Positions 48,113 to 60,300 of a stretch of 64,000 nucleotides of DNA are shown here, piece by piece; within the stretch, counting starts at the first letter, position 1; every line of letters begins with the position of its first letter. The translations under genes and the position numbers were made by a program. The notes beneath the pieces were generated by a model. The model had not been told where the DNA came from, ran no database searches, and saw nothing but the letters and a program-made list of their open reading frames with translations. Origin of the DNA: Archilochus colubris (taxonomy: Eukaryota; Chordata; Aves; Apodiformes; Trochilidae); contig CM041085.1 in the NCBI GenBank assembly GCA_023079485.1, forward strand, positions 27,699,121-27,763,120, in the 5' to 3' direction.

Positions 48113-48357
48113 TCCATACTCATTCACTCAGCAGTGCCCTGTCTCAAACAAGACTTTTGTTAATTCCAGGCTGCAGATGCTCATCATGGCAGTTTCTCAA
48201 AGCAAGACAGATGGTACAGGGTCTGTCAGGGTTCATACCCTCATGTGCATATGCAAGCTCTTCCTGAGACTCTTGGACACCACTGCATTATCCTGGGGAA
48301 AAACTCTTAATACAAATAATTACTATTATATAACAATTAAAACTATACGAAGTGACA

Positions 48358-49327
48358 CTAAATGCTCTCAGCTAGAGTTAAGTTTCCCTGTGGTATACAA
48401 TGGACTTCCCCATCCTCCTGCATAACCCACCAAGTGTGTTCTGGAGCTTGAGCAGAAACAGCCCCATGGACAGGTTTGTCTTTGCCCAAAGCAGGATAGA
48501 CCCGAACAGTTTTTCCCAGCAGATTCTTTTCACACACAGCAGGGACTTTATCTCCATCCACAGTATGTAAAAGGTCTGACAGAGCAGGACTGGCTTGATT
48601 GATAGATTCCCCCAATGTTAACTAGCCAGGTGGCTTCTGCCAAATGCATATCCCAGTTTTTTAAAGTCCCACCACCCATTGCTTTCAGGGTGGTTTTCAG
48701 CAAGCCATTGTAGCATTCATTTTTTCCTGATGCTGGTCCATGGTAGGGAATATGATATATCCACTGTATACCGTGCTCTTTAGCCCAATTGTCTATGAGA
48801 TGGTTTTTGAAACAAGTCCCATTGTCTGACTCAATCCTCTCTGGGGTACCATGCCACCACAACACTTGCTTTTCAAGCCCCAGAACAGTGAGGAGCAGTG
48901 CCATGAGGCACAGGAACATTTCCAACCACCCAGTGCTTGCTTCAACCATTGTCAGCACAGAACGCTTACCCTAGCGAGTCTGAGGGAGTGTGATGGCATC
49001 AATCTGCCAGGCCTCTCCAGACTTCCATTTACACCAGCATCCCCTCTGCCACAAAGGTTTTAACTGTTTAGCTTCTTTGATCGCTGCACATACACCACAG
49101 TCATGAGTAACTGGTGTAATAATGTCTAAAGTTAAATACACCCCTGGGTCATGGGCCCATTCGTATGTTGCATCTCGCCCTTGGTGACCTGAAGTGTCAT
49201 GGGCCCAGAGAGCTAAGAACAGTTCACTTCTGTGCTCCCAGTCTGAATCTGTTTGAAACACTTCAGCTGCCTGGTCTGCCTGATGGTTTTGCTGGTGTTC
49301 TTCACAGGTTCCACCCCTGGAACACAT
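48358..49327 (-). pseudogene. ERVL pol remnant: integrase, disabled
   Basis: This endogenous-retrovirus pol fragment on the minus strand covers integrase. It has an N-terminal zinc-binding region (His-X3-His ... Cys-X2-Cys, in GHQGRDATYEWAHD and DCGVCAA). The catalytic core shows Asp in WQIDAIT, Asp in IESDNGT, and Glu 35 residues later in SGKNECYNG, so the D,D(35)E triad is present. A C-terminal DNA-binding region follows. Breaks: an in-frame TAG at 48971-48973 between the zinc-binding part and the core, and a frameshift near 48600 before the C-terminal domain. Reverse transcriptase, protease and gag are absent. Similarity is to class III (ERVL) integrases. It is an old, non-functional copy. 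Confidence 0.9.
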
Positions 49328-49665
49328 TCAGGCACAGCGATGACCAAAACAAGTAACACCAACCATCACCAAGGCCTCCAGACTCACTATTCAAAGGAAC
49401 AGAATCATTTTGCATAGTGAACACATTCATCAAAGAGCCCCCAAACTCCCAACCAAACTATTTCCCACAGAAACTACTGTTTTGACAGTATAGGATAGAA
49501 ACATGGCTGGGAGATGGGACCACACAAAACAGCATGCATGGATGAGTAAATTTAAAAAGGCAGTATATAGTAAGTCTTTCACCCATGCCATTTGGAAACC
49601 CATTTTTCTTTTTTTAAATTTCCAACTTTCCAGTATTTCAAATTAAAAGAAGAATTTAAATTTGA
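49328..49665 (-). mobile_element. ERVL leader and internal remnant
   Basis: About 340 bases lie between the primer-binding-site-like sequence and the integrase remnant, where gag, protease and reverse transcriptase (several kb) would normally be. I see no gag or RT motif, so the internal region has a large deletion. Confidence 0.6.
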
Positions 49666-49684
49666 GCCCTACATTGGGCGCCAA
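49666..49684 (-). other. Primer-binding-site-like sequence of the ERVL element
   Basis: On the minus strand TTGGCGCCCAATGTAGGGC follows the right LTR after a short spacer. It resembles a tRNA-complementary primer-binding site (TGGCGCCCAA..., lysine-type). It marks the right LTR as the 5' LTR of a minus-oriented provirus. Confidence 0.55.
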
Positions 49685-49690
49685 TTATTG

Positions 49691-50153
49691 TGTCAGGGTT
49701 TAGCAGTGTAGTTAGTTTGGGCAGACTACAAACCTAAGACAGAATTCCTCTCTATCCGCTGCCCCCCACACACACAAAAGGAAGATGAAAGGGGAATAAA
49801 GCCTAGAGACTTGAATTTGGAAACTGAAAACAGGTAGATACACATTTTACTAAGACAAAGGAAAAGTAATTACATAAAGTGTTAAGTAAGAAAAAAATAC
49901 AAATATATATACATATTTATATATTTTTATATATTATGTAACTGATAGATATCATGTGGCGAGCTGGTGGTAACAAATGGCAGCACAGCCAGCAGGAAGT
50001 GGGAGGAAAAAGAGGGAGGAGCTGGTGACTTCCTCAGGTTTTTTATAGAGTATGGCAGGAAATGGGAGGGAATAGATCTCTCCCTTTGTGTTCCAATCCT
50101 TCTCTGAGTCCGAAAGCACTCCTTCTTCAGTTCCTCCTGTTTAAATGGTGACA
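49691..50153 (-). mobile_element. ERVL LTR, minus orientation (5' LTR)
   Basis: This 463-bp LTR reads on the minus strand from TGTCACCATTTAAACAGGAG to CTGCTAAACCCTGACA. It has a TATA-like TCTATAAAAAAC and adjoins the primer-binding-site-like sequence, so it is in the correct orientation for the pol remnant. Its partner at 47631-48077 is inverted. Confidence 0.85.
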
Positions 50154-50158
50154 GATGG
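50154..50158. repeat. Target-site duplication, right copy (GATGG)
   Basis: Same-orientation match to 47626-47630, directly outside the right LTR. Confidence 0.75.
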
Positions 50159-50186
50159 GAACATATTGCAGTCAGAATGACAAGTG

Positions 50187-50347
50187 TTGGGTTTTTTTGT
50201 GTTTTTTTTTGTTTGTTTGTTTGTTTTTGTTTTTGTTTTTTTTTTACTAGGGAGTGTTAGGGTGGAGGTACAAAACAAAACAAAACCAAAACCCAAAACA
50301 CACCAACCCCCCCCCAACACCACCAAACACCCAAACCCAACAACCCA
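50187..50347. repeat. Paired T-rich and A/C-rich simple repeats, hairpin-capable
   Basis: A T-rich half with GTTT units (about 50187-50247) is followed, after a 25-base spacer, by an A-rich half with CAAAA units that grades into CCCAAA and C9 (about 50270-50347). The halves are imperfect inverted complements. Low-complexity frames on both strands are not genes. Confidence 0.9.
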
Positions 50348-50909
50348 AATAGATGGCAATGCCATGATTGGAAGTCAGTTTTTTGATGCTGGCAGAGAAG
50401 AATGAAAGCAGAGGCTTAAAGAAAGATGCTGCAACACTGACAGGAACTTTCCTTTGAGAGAGGGAACCTGAGGAATCAATCAAGAGCAGCAATGAGAAGG
50501 TCTCAGGTTTCAGTTGCATTTTACCAGTACAGTAACCAACTCTGTAAATAAGGTCTGATCAACTGAATAGTTAGAATTGGATTTGAAAGGCAGTTAGGTT
50601 AATGAAAATTTTTTTTTCACTGAATCTTTAAATTATTTTCATTATTTTTCTTTAATGATTGTCATATCTGATCATCTAATTACTTATATTGAATTAATTG
50701 TGCTAAAATATGATGTAAACAAAAATGCATGCTACTGCAGTGGTGAAAACTTAATGTAGCATCATTTATAATGGTGGGCGAGATCGAACTTGGGTATAAG
50801 CTGTGGAAGAAGTAGTCCTGCAGTAGAGGAAGGTGTGCCTTTTAAGTTTGTATTGACGCCTGACTTAAACATTGTTCGTGTACTTGGAAGCAAAACCATT
50901 ACTTTTTGA

Positions 50910-51340
50910 GTTGTGGAGGGACTCATGTCGGAGGGGTTCCTGAAGGACTCTCTGCCATGAGAAGGACCCCGCGTTGGAGCAGGGGAAGAATGTGAGGAGT
51001 CCTCCCCTTGAGGAGAAAGAAGCAGCAGAAACACTGTGTGGGGAACTGACCCTAAAGCCCCCCTGCCCCTCCCCAGTGTCACCAAGGGGGATGCAGCAGG
51101 GAAGGGATCCGGGCCTGGGAAGAGGGGGGAGGAGTTGGGTGGAAGATATTAAGATCTGGCCATGTTTTCTTCTCCTTGTAGATTAAATTAATTTTTTTTC
51201 TTCCCAACGTGGGTCTGGTTTTTGCCCATTACTGTACTTGGGGAATGCAAACCTCCCTGGCCTTGTCTCAGTTAAGGTGCCTTTGGGTGGGTTTTCTCCT
51301 CCCTGTCCCACAGTGGGTGGGGGTTAGCAGAGGCCATAAA
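50910..51340 (+). mobile_element. Avian ERVL-type solo LTR or LTR fragment
   Basis: The sequence contains GAGGGACTCATGTCGGAGGG, then GGAGCAGGGGAAGAATGTGA, GAGGAGTCCTCCCC and, further on, ATTAAATTAATTTTTTTTCT followed by GTCTGGTTTTTGCCCATTAC. I recognise this order from a common bird ERVL LTR family. It ends near GGGTGGGGGTTAGCAGAGGC. Both boundaries are approximate and no target duplication was found. It is unrelated to the inverted LTRs 760 bases away. Confidence 0.65.
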
Positions 51341-54300
51341 GTTGTCACTTGTGGCAGTGATAAACTTTTTCTGAAGAATCAGCTGTGTTGTAATTTTTTA
51401 AGGTTGAGAAAACAATCATCTTGTGGTTTGATTTAGCACAGTTATTCCTGATTTTCAGTCACAGAAATAGAATGCCTGCAGTTTTATGTAGAGCAGTGTT
51501 TAATGTTGTAGCTAGTTACAAGAGAAATTCGGTGCTACAGAAAGCCGTAATGCCTTTTCTAATCCATAAATAGGTATGTACCCTTGCTAATGATTTCTTG
51601 GAATTTGATAAATGTTGGAGAGAAGTGTGTTATTCTTGTACCAATTTACATCTCAGTTTTCCTCTGTAGGTTCACACCTGCCTAACAACATGCAAACCAA
51701 ACTAACCCGTATCTAAAATCTTGAAGAAAAAGGGTAGGTCATCTTCTGGAGCTAGGAGATTTTTCTTTTTTATTTTGAACATTCGTTTTTAATGGTCCAC
51801 TACTGCCATAGAAGACATTAAAGATTCCATAAACAATATTTTAACATGATTAACCTGACACATTAGCAGAGACTAGGTTAAAATTTCTTACGCATTCTTG
51901 GTTCATGGAAAGTACAGCAAATCAGCAGGCTGTGAAATACCAGTTGGTCAGTCTTGAAGTTTTAAGCTGGGAGTGGGAGTGCTGGAATGCCAGATTTCTG
52001 CCTCCATCCGGATTTTTCTGTTACTTCTCTGAGGCTTTGTACTGCGGTTTTTCGAAGAAAAGTCATGAGTAGGAGCATAGTCCTCTGCTGTTCCTGAGTG
52101 CTCAAAGGCAGCCACAAGGGGGGAGAGAGTAGAGTGATAAACTGCTTTCCCTCTTTCCATTACCTCATCCTTCCACCTCATTTTTTCAGTATAAGCCAGT
52201 GTTGCAGATGCTGCTCTTTTTTTAGCCTACTGTTAGTGTGATTTGGGCAAATCGCACGTTTCAGTTATTTAGTTCAAGAGCCCTGTTTTTTGTTCATGCT
52301 GGGCTTTAAAATGAAAGTATGCACTTTGATTGTTGCTGCTTGGCTTAGCAACTGCAGGAGACAGTGATAGTTGTATTAGTCTTTTACTTTCTTGAAGCTG
52401 TATGAGTAACTTTTCATGGTTTGTTGCAGGTTTTGGCAGGAGGAGGTGTGGAAAACCACCTTCACTACTGGCTTTTGCTTTCTACTCCATCCAGCTTTGC
52501 TAGAGTCTGTAAGAGAATGTCCTACCTGGAGAATGGAACTGGGTTTCTTTAATGCATTTTGGCTCTGCAAGATATTTAGTGGCAACAGCTGCTTCCATCT
52601 GTGTACATGAGCAGGAAGAGATATTCAGCTAAATAGACGCCATTCTCTTTTTATTGTGGTGTGCATAATGCTAGCATATGTTCTTAATTTGCAAATCTGC
52701 AGAATATGGCATATTTTTCCTGAAGCTCATCGAACAAAATATGACTGAAAAACAGTGTGTATGTTTGTAGTTTAAAAATGAAAACACCCATCCTGAATCT
52801 TCTTGGAGTAATTTGAAGATGTGACCTATTTTACTATGTATCAAAATACTTTGTGTTGTAAAAAACAGGTATATTCTTCGAATGTATTCCATCTTACAAG
52901 TGGAATGTTGCCTTCTGCCTAGGTCTCCAGAGAAGTAGCCAGGGCTTTTTGGCTTGTACTCCCAGTTTTGACAGCACACCTACAATCTATTTGCAACACG
53001 CTGATGTCATCTCCAGGCAAAGTTTCAAGTCATTAAGTCTGTGCACCTCAGTCCACAAAGTGTGTTTTCAGTGGAAATCTGTCTGGGCAAATCTGTAAAC
53101 TCAGAATTGCAGCTTTGTTAATTAAAAAAAAACAAAACCAGAATGAACAAAAAAACAACCCCAGACAACAAACTGAAGAATAAAAAGTCTGTCGGGATAA
53201 AGACAAATTAATTTCTTACTCTCCTTCTCAAAAAATCTGTGTCTTACATGATAGCAGCAGCTTCTTTCTGCAATAATAATGGTCGGGTTCCCTGCTGCTT
53301 ACGTGAGCTGCTGTTTTGCAACATTAGCTAACTTAAAAGGCCTGCAGCCAATTCTTTTCTCTGATACTGTGACTTAAGCACTTGTTTCATTTGTACTTTC
53401 AAGCTGAAGGAATGGAATGGTGTAAATCCAACTCTTGCATCAGACAAACTGGATAAATTTAATATATTTACAGCCTAGTTTTTGTGGAGAGGATTTGCGA
53501 TTTGAAAATCTTTAGAGAGAGTCAGTGAGCATGAAGGGAGGGGTTTTATTAGGAATAATCAATGTATAGGGCAATCCAGACAATGTAATATGTGAATTGC
53601 ACAGAGCAATATTTCCTCTTGCCTCCAAAAGCTTGGGAGTGGAAAAGTAGAAAATTATCTGACAGAAGAAAGAAGATGAGATGTTGGTACACATGATACA
53701 TCAAAGGAAGTAGTACCATGCATGAGATGAGCTGGACAAGGAACACGAGACACACACTTCAGAATTTGAACAGGATGAGTTTAGGTGTAGTACTACTAAG
53801 TCAGCCAGAGAGAAGACAAACTGGATTTGCAGTATCCTGCAGTCTGTGCAGAAAGATTAGGAACCATACCATGGCATGACTAATGTTTAAAATCATTCTA
53901 ATTATGTTAAGGTATTTGGAGCCAGCAGCTAAGTTTTGCTTCTTGGAAATAAATATTTCTATGTGAGTGTAAATAATGTTAACTGAAAAAAATGAAAATC
54001 AGACCTACTTAAATATTATCTTAGTCTGTTGTTGTTATGTTACTTGTAAAGTAAAGGTTTTTTTTTTAAAAAAAATCCATATTTTAACCAAATGTTGTTT
54101 GAAGTACTGACTTATTCCTTCTGCAGTACTGTGTATTCCAGTGATTAGTATAGACACGTCCCACTTTGAAGTGGTCTGTACTTAATTACCTTGTTGAAAT
54201 TCCAAGCAGAGCTTCACTTAGAAATTTGCACCAAGATTCCTTCCTGCCCTTGAGAGGTTAATTCATTCAGACTGTTTATTTTCAGTCCAAGTACAACTAT

Positions 54301-57300
54301 TGCATTTTAACACTCTTCTGAACTTTAAGAAAAACTGGATTTCATAGGAAAAAATATTTAGAAAGTGTTAATTGGCATGTAATCTGATAATGAGAAACTG
54401 TGTTCTGATCTCTCAAGTATTCTTTGCTGAGATGGGATCTTGGCAAATGAGTACAAATATTTAATTTTCCACCTTAAATGAAGAAGATATAAACATGAGA
54501 TCATATTCCTGACATAAATCAGGTTTTAAGAGTATGAGAAATCTGCCATCGCCTAGCACACAAATATTTACCTTTTATTATTTAAATTACAGGTTTGATT
54601 CCCTTTTGGATACTGAGTAAAGTACTGTATTTTCACCTAGTAGGGAAGATCAGCATGGTGCTTACAGTTCCTCAGCCTGCTACAGCATGTAGCTTTCTGT
54701 ACCCAGCACAAAATCCGTAGTAGAGGCCATGACTGGAATATGCTTGGGAGTCTTCTGAACCAGTGGTAATCTTTAGGGTGTCTTAAAATAACTTCAGGCC
54801 ATTCTTGAAAGCAAGTCTGCTACATTCATTCCCATTACTCTTGAGGCCTCTACTGAGTAAAAGCTTTTTCCTGTGCAGAAAAGGAGATTTCTATTAAAAT
54901 CATTGTGATGGTTTATTGCAAGGGAACCAGACTCCTGTGTGCCTAGAAATTCTTAATTCAGAGACTGTCAGTTCTGAAATTAAGACATCTGTTCTATTTA
55001 CAAGAGCAGTGAAAAAGTTGTCTGATAACTTTCATTAGTGGATACTGCCTGAAGCAGTAATGATCAACATATAATATGATGATCAACAAATAATCAACAT
55101 GCATGTTAGGGAACTTTTTCTTACTTCTAATCTCTAAGCTGTATAGTTACATTCTGAACTTATATATTCTATATTTTATTTAGTGTTCTGGTATCTTGTA
55201 ACATGTTGATCCTTCTTTTCAGGTTAAACATCTAAATTTTTCTGTATTTTAATGCTTATAATTATTTAAATAGCTACTTGTTTAATCAATATAGCAAAAG
55301 AAAGTGGGACTGTTGAAAACTCCAGTGATATGATTGATGTGACTGATTTGGGTGAACGATCAACAAAGTATGTGCAGAGAACAACTACAGTCTTAAACTC
55401 TCCTCCATTCAGAGAAAAGCTTTGCCATTTTTAGACAACCAGGTTGTCACTAATAAAAAACACTTCAAGACTACAAAAAAAATCTGTAAGAAAGCTAACA
55501 GATGACTCACATTAAAGTGACCATCAGTTACAGGTAATGGAAACTCTTGTTGCATATATTGCTTTTAAATGACTTCTCCAAGACAGTAATTTCCTTTCAT
55601 TACTTACATGTCTTAGAACCAGCTGCTTCATCCCCACTGCCATCAGTATCACCAGCTACTGTACATCTGTCCCATTAGTTAGGCAGCTCACCCAGTGATT
55701 TACTGCTCAAGCTTTTGAAGCAATCTGTACTGAACAGTTTGTGTAGAGCTGAAGGTAGCTGAAGGCAGCAAATGTTCATCAGGCAGGCGAATTGCACTGC
55801 TGCCAGCCCGCTGAAGTTCAGTTTGCATTACCAATAATTGAGGGAACATGTTATAAATAGGAAAATGGTTCCAAAAGCTCCCATTAGGTGTGAATTGAAA
55901 TTGTCCAAGCCAGGACATGAAGCCACCTAGCAGTACCCACTGCTACTGGGCCTTGTAGCAGTACAGGAGGAGCAACAGACACCCTTCGTACATTCTTGAG
56001 GACAAAACATGTAGGTAACTGGTAATTTGACTTATCAAAATTATGCACCCATGTTTCTGTGTTCTTCTGGGAGTTAATCACAAGCTTTGTATGTTTTCTC
56101 TTTTCACTCTTCCACCACACAGTCCTCTCACCTCCCCCAAAGTATAGTTCATTGTGTGACGGGAAGGAGCATCTGACAAAGGAATTTCTAAAACTCATCT
56201 TAAGCTTTTCCTGTTCAAAAGGCGTAATCAGTAAAGGGTGGGCAAAAGTTCAAACTAACACAAACAAGATGCTGCAGTTGGATGCAAAGTCTCACATGTG
56301 ACAGCAGTCTCTTCAGCACATGCATGCAGACAGCTAGTCAGCAGTGCCTAGATAGCAGACGATAGTGTCATGGGATTGCCTAAAACTGTGTATCACAGAG
56401 TAAAATTTAGGACTTAAGATGTCTCTTGTTTTAAGGCTCTGTCTAGTGTGCAGTGTACATGCACAGGTTTGCCCAGTGAAATGGTCAATGTGCTTGCCAT
56501 GCTAACTCTTCTCAGGACAGTAACTTCTGTGTGCAGCAGTTGAGAGACACAGCCTTGTTCTGTATTCAGGCTTCCCGTTTCAGAAGCTGAAGCGTGTGTG
56601 TATTTGCATGCATGTATGTATCTCTGTGCTACCTCTGTCTCTTGTTGTGCTGGATTTGTTCTGCCTATAACTTTTTCAAGTAAACCAGCTGTAACTGGCT
56701 AAAGGCTTTCATCTTTCTGCTGTCTTCTGCTGCTTTGGATTGCCTAGGATACAGGAAGGAAGGGAAGTATTCCAGAGTAAGCTGTGACAATGAACGCCTG
56801 ATATTCTTAGGACTCTCCAATGATGTACTGATCAAGCCAGCAGAACTCTTCCAAAAATAGTGTGATTTCTCTCAAACTGAAAGCCAAGTTAAGTCACCTC
56901 ATTTTGGTTTTTCCTTTGAGGAAGGGAAGGGGGTTTTTTAATTGTTATTATTCCAAGCTGATATCTTCGCCAGATCCACGGGTTTCAAACTGATGATGAT
57001 CAGTCTCACTGCTCTCCTGTAATGTTTCTGTCGTGCCTAGGCTAATTTACCCACTTCAAGCCCTTTAATCGAAAAGGCTGAAAGAAAGGATTTACTTTCA
57101 AATGCATAGTATTTCCAGCAGTGCTGAGTGTGTGATTGAGTCCACATTAAGGGCAGCTGGAAGCCCTGCTTTGCTGTGTGTTTTTTAGATTTTGTCTGCT
57201 CTGAATCTCCACCCAGTTCTGACCTACTTTTGTGGCCTTAAGTGAGAGGCTGTCCTGAACCTGGTGAGTTCTGGCATACCTGTTCAGGTTTGTTTCCTGT

Positions 57301-60300
57301 TGACCTCCCATCACAAATTTGCAGTGGATGCTTGAGCTTCTAGCCTGCAAGCCCCATTTTGAGTGCTGAAAGGAGATACTCAGCTTGGTGTCTTACTCTG
57401 GATAGGCAATAATGTGGGGAACCTCCTAGAACTAGGCACTCAGAATGTGCAAACATAGATTTTCTACATGAATAGAGGCACTGGTTGGGGTAAAATCTCC
57501 ATAGTGCCTTAACATAGTGTAGTGATAAGGGACCAGTAGTGAAAACGCTACAATTTCTTCCTTGACAGGGGTCTGTTTGTAGTTCAGACTCCATTCAGTC
57601 CCTGTGATACTTAGGATTTTTCCTATGTCAAAACAGCAGTTATAATTCATCTATGTAAGTGTCACAGTTTGGGGCTTTTTTCTACCTGCCCAAGACTATT
57701 ACTTTTAAAAAGACTTTTAAATTGAGCACTTTCTATGGCACTTCAAGACATTTTTTTTTATTCTGTCAGGCATAATTGAGAAAAATTGCTTATATTATCA
57801 ATAAAAATACTGGAATACATGGTTTGACATTTATTTCTTCTGTGGTGACTATGTTTTTACATGCAGATTTCTGCTTTGGTGCTGTAGTTCATTAGAGTTG
57901 TAAACAGCAATGCTGCGTAAGTAGGGTGGACATATAAGAGGAGAGATTTCTGATAACCTCAAGGCTTGCTTCCAAATGATCTTATTAATTCCGTGAGTAA
58001 TCTAGGGGAAATCAGTAGGGTTTCTTTGACTTTTGCCCTCTGAGCTTGCAATTTTTACAGCTTGGAGCAGCTATTAATTACAATAGCTCTTGAAGAGTAA
58101 TTTTAAAAACCCCAGGAAATGTCTTCCTGTTTTTCTTTCTGATGCAGTTAAAACTGAAAACTTCTTTACGTTCACCCTGAATTCAGTGTGCCTCTCTCTG
58201 CTCCAGGAAACCTGTTTGGAATGTTACAACGGAGTTTTTCACTGGGCTGAAATATATCAAAAGTAACATTTGAGCCTGGTTTCCAGCTGAGATTTCTTTC
58301 TGCCTCCAGTCAGCTGTTTCTCATGAGTCATAACCCACCCATGGCTGGGTAAGGACGGAAAGGGTTGCTTTGTGCAGGCTCTAGGAGGTTTATGGTTTTG
58401 ATTCTTCTGTATCAGGAAAGCTTGCAGTTATCAGCTCATTTTGTGTTTAAGGTAAGTAGAGGGCCAGAAAGTGACATCTTTTCTAGCTATTAGAGATGAT
58501 TAAAGCACTGATTTAAAATTTAGACTGTAGGAAGTCTGGATGTGAAGTGTAATGTGCTGATGGATGGGAGAAAAGTGCAATACGTATTTGCATCTTGGGA
58601 ACGTATTCTCTTTTTTTATCTAGCTTGAACATATTTTTCCTCAGTTCCTCTTGAAGAATAGCCCTAGAACCAGGCCACCTCCTTCCACGTGTAGTATATT
58701 CTCTTGTTATATTTTGCCTCTCTTTGATGAGAATATCAGATATTAAGTGTTTTGAAGTCTTGTATCTGTGGCCTGGTGTCTTGATGTTATTTACAATATA
58801 TATAGAACTGTTAACTTTATGTACTGAGAGATATTTCCTATTTTAAGACTGTTCCTTACTATGCAAATTAACCTTGGCTATTCTTTAAAACTACTGCTAT
58901 TTAAAACTGCTTTTTAGCTTAAGGTGGGCATGTGTACCTTGCTAGTCAGTGTTAGCAGCATATTTCTTTGAAACATTTTCACATAACTTTATAACTACTA
59001 TAGTTTTCCACTTTAGCTATCTACCTTACCTCTGGGCTTTTAAGTCAGATTTGTGTCAAGTTTACTCTTTTACCAAGTAAATGGGAAAGCACATAGTTTG
59101 ATACAACAAAGAATTTTAAAGTTTGATTCAGTCTTCAGTAGTGTTTAACCTTTGGTCACTTAAGGGTGTTTGAAGCTATGGGATTATGAAAGGTTCTGAT
59201 TTTAATTTTAGCTTTTCAAAATTTTCTGATAATTACTGGTTTTGAAACCAGCAGCTGTGTTACTTGATGTGTAAAACACCCAGATAATATTATTTTGATT
59301 AAACCTTGGAATTGTTTTCAATTGTTTACTATCTGTTAAATTTAATAATACTGAAGTCACATTATAACCCTGAAAAGTCATAATATTCAATATAGCTGGT
59401 TAGTATTATTGGCATTATCAGCTTAGAAAAATAAAAAAATCCAGTAATGCTATGAGAAGCATTCTTTTTTTCTCCAGATAGTTTTGATAACAAAAAGGTT
59501 CACCCTGTAGCTTGCTTATGAAATAGGTAAATTGAGAATTCATATTTTTGCCTTCTAGTTTTCTTTCACTTATATGTCATCTTGCTTCAGAGACTGGAAG
59601 ACAACGGTAATACCTTTATTCTTAGTTTCAGGCAAAGGCAAATACAAGTTAACCTATTTGTTGTATTTACATATCAGAACCAGGCCACTGGAAAATGTAT
59701 CACTCTATCATATATAGTGTATATATTATGGCTCTTGATGCCATTAAGTTTTTCTTCCTGTTTCTTACTTTTTCTCGTTAAAAGAAGTCTTGTCTTCTAA
59801 GATAATTTCTTAAATACTGTTAGATGCACGTGAGAGTATGTGAGAAATATTTCCAAATAATAGCTAATGGCATCAAACACACCTTGTCTTACCTGCTTTG
59901 TAATTTATGATACTTGCCTGGTTTAGGTAATCAAAGAAGATACAGCATTTAAAGTGTTTCATGATGCTCAGTTGTTTTGAATTCTGGTACTCTTGACAGA
60001 CCACAGATCAATTGAAGATGTGGTTGGGGAGTGTAACTTTATCCCCTCATTAAGGGTCTAAGGCAGACTTCTAAGTGTTCAGCTCTAAGTGGTAAAGGTA
60101 CAAAATAGTTTCTTGGTGTTTTTTTCTTGTTTTGTTTTATTTTTTTAATCTTATGGCTCTAAAGCAGCTTTTATAAGTATAAAAAAAATTAAGAAAAATA
60201 AGTACTCACAATTTTCCAGTAATCACTGTCACTCTTAAATTTCTGTTTTCAAGGGTTAGAAGTTCTAGCACTGTTTTTCTGTGTTTTTCTTAGAAGTACA

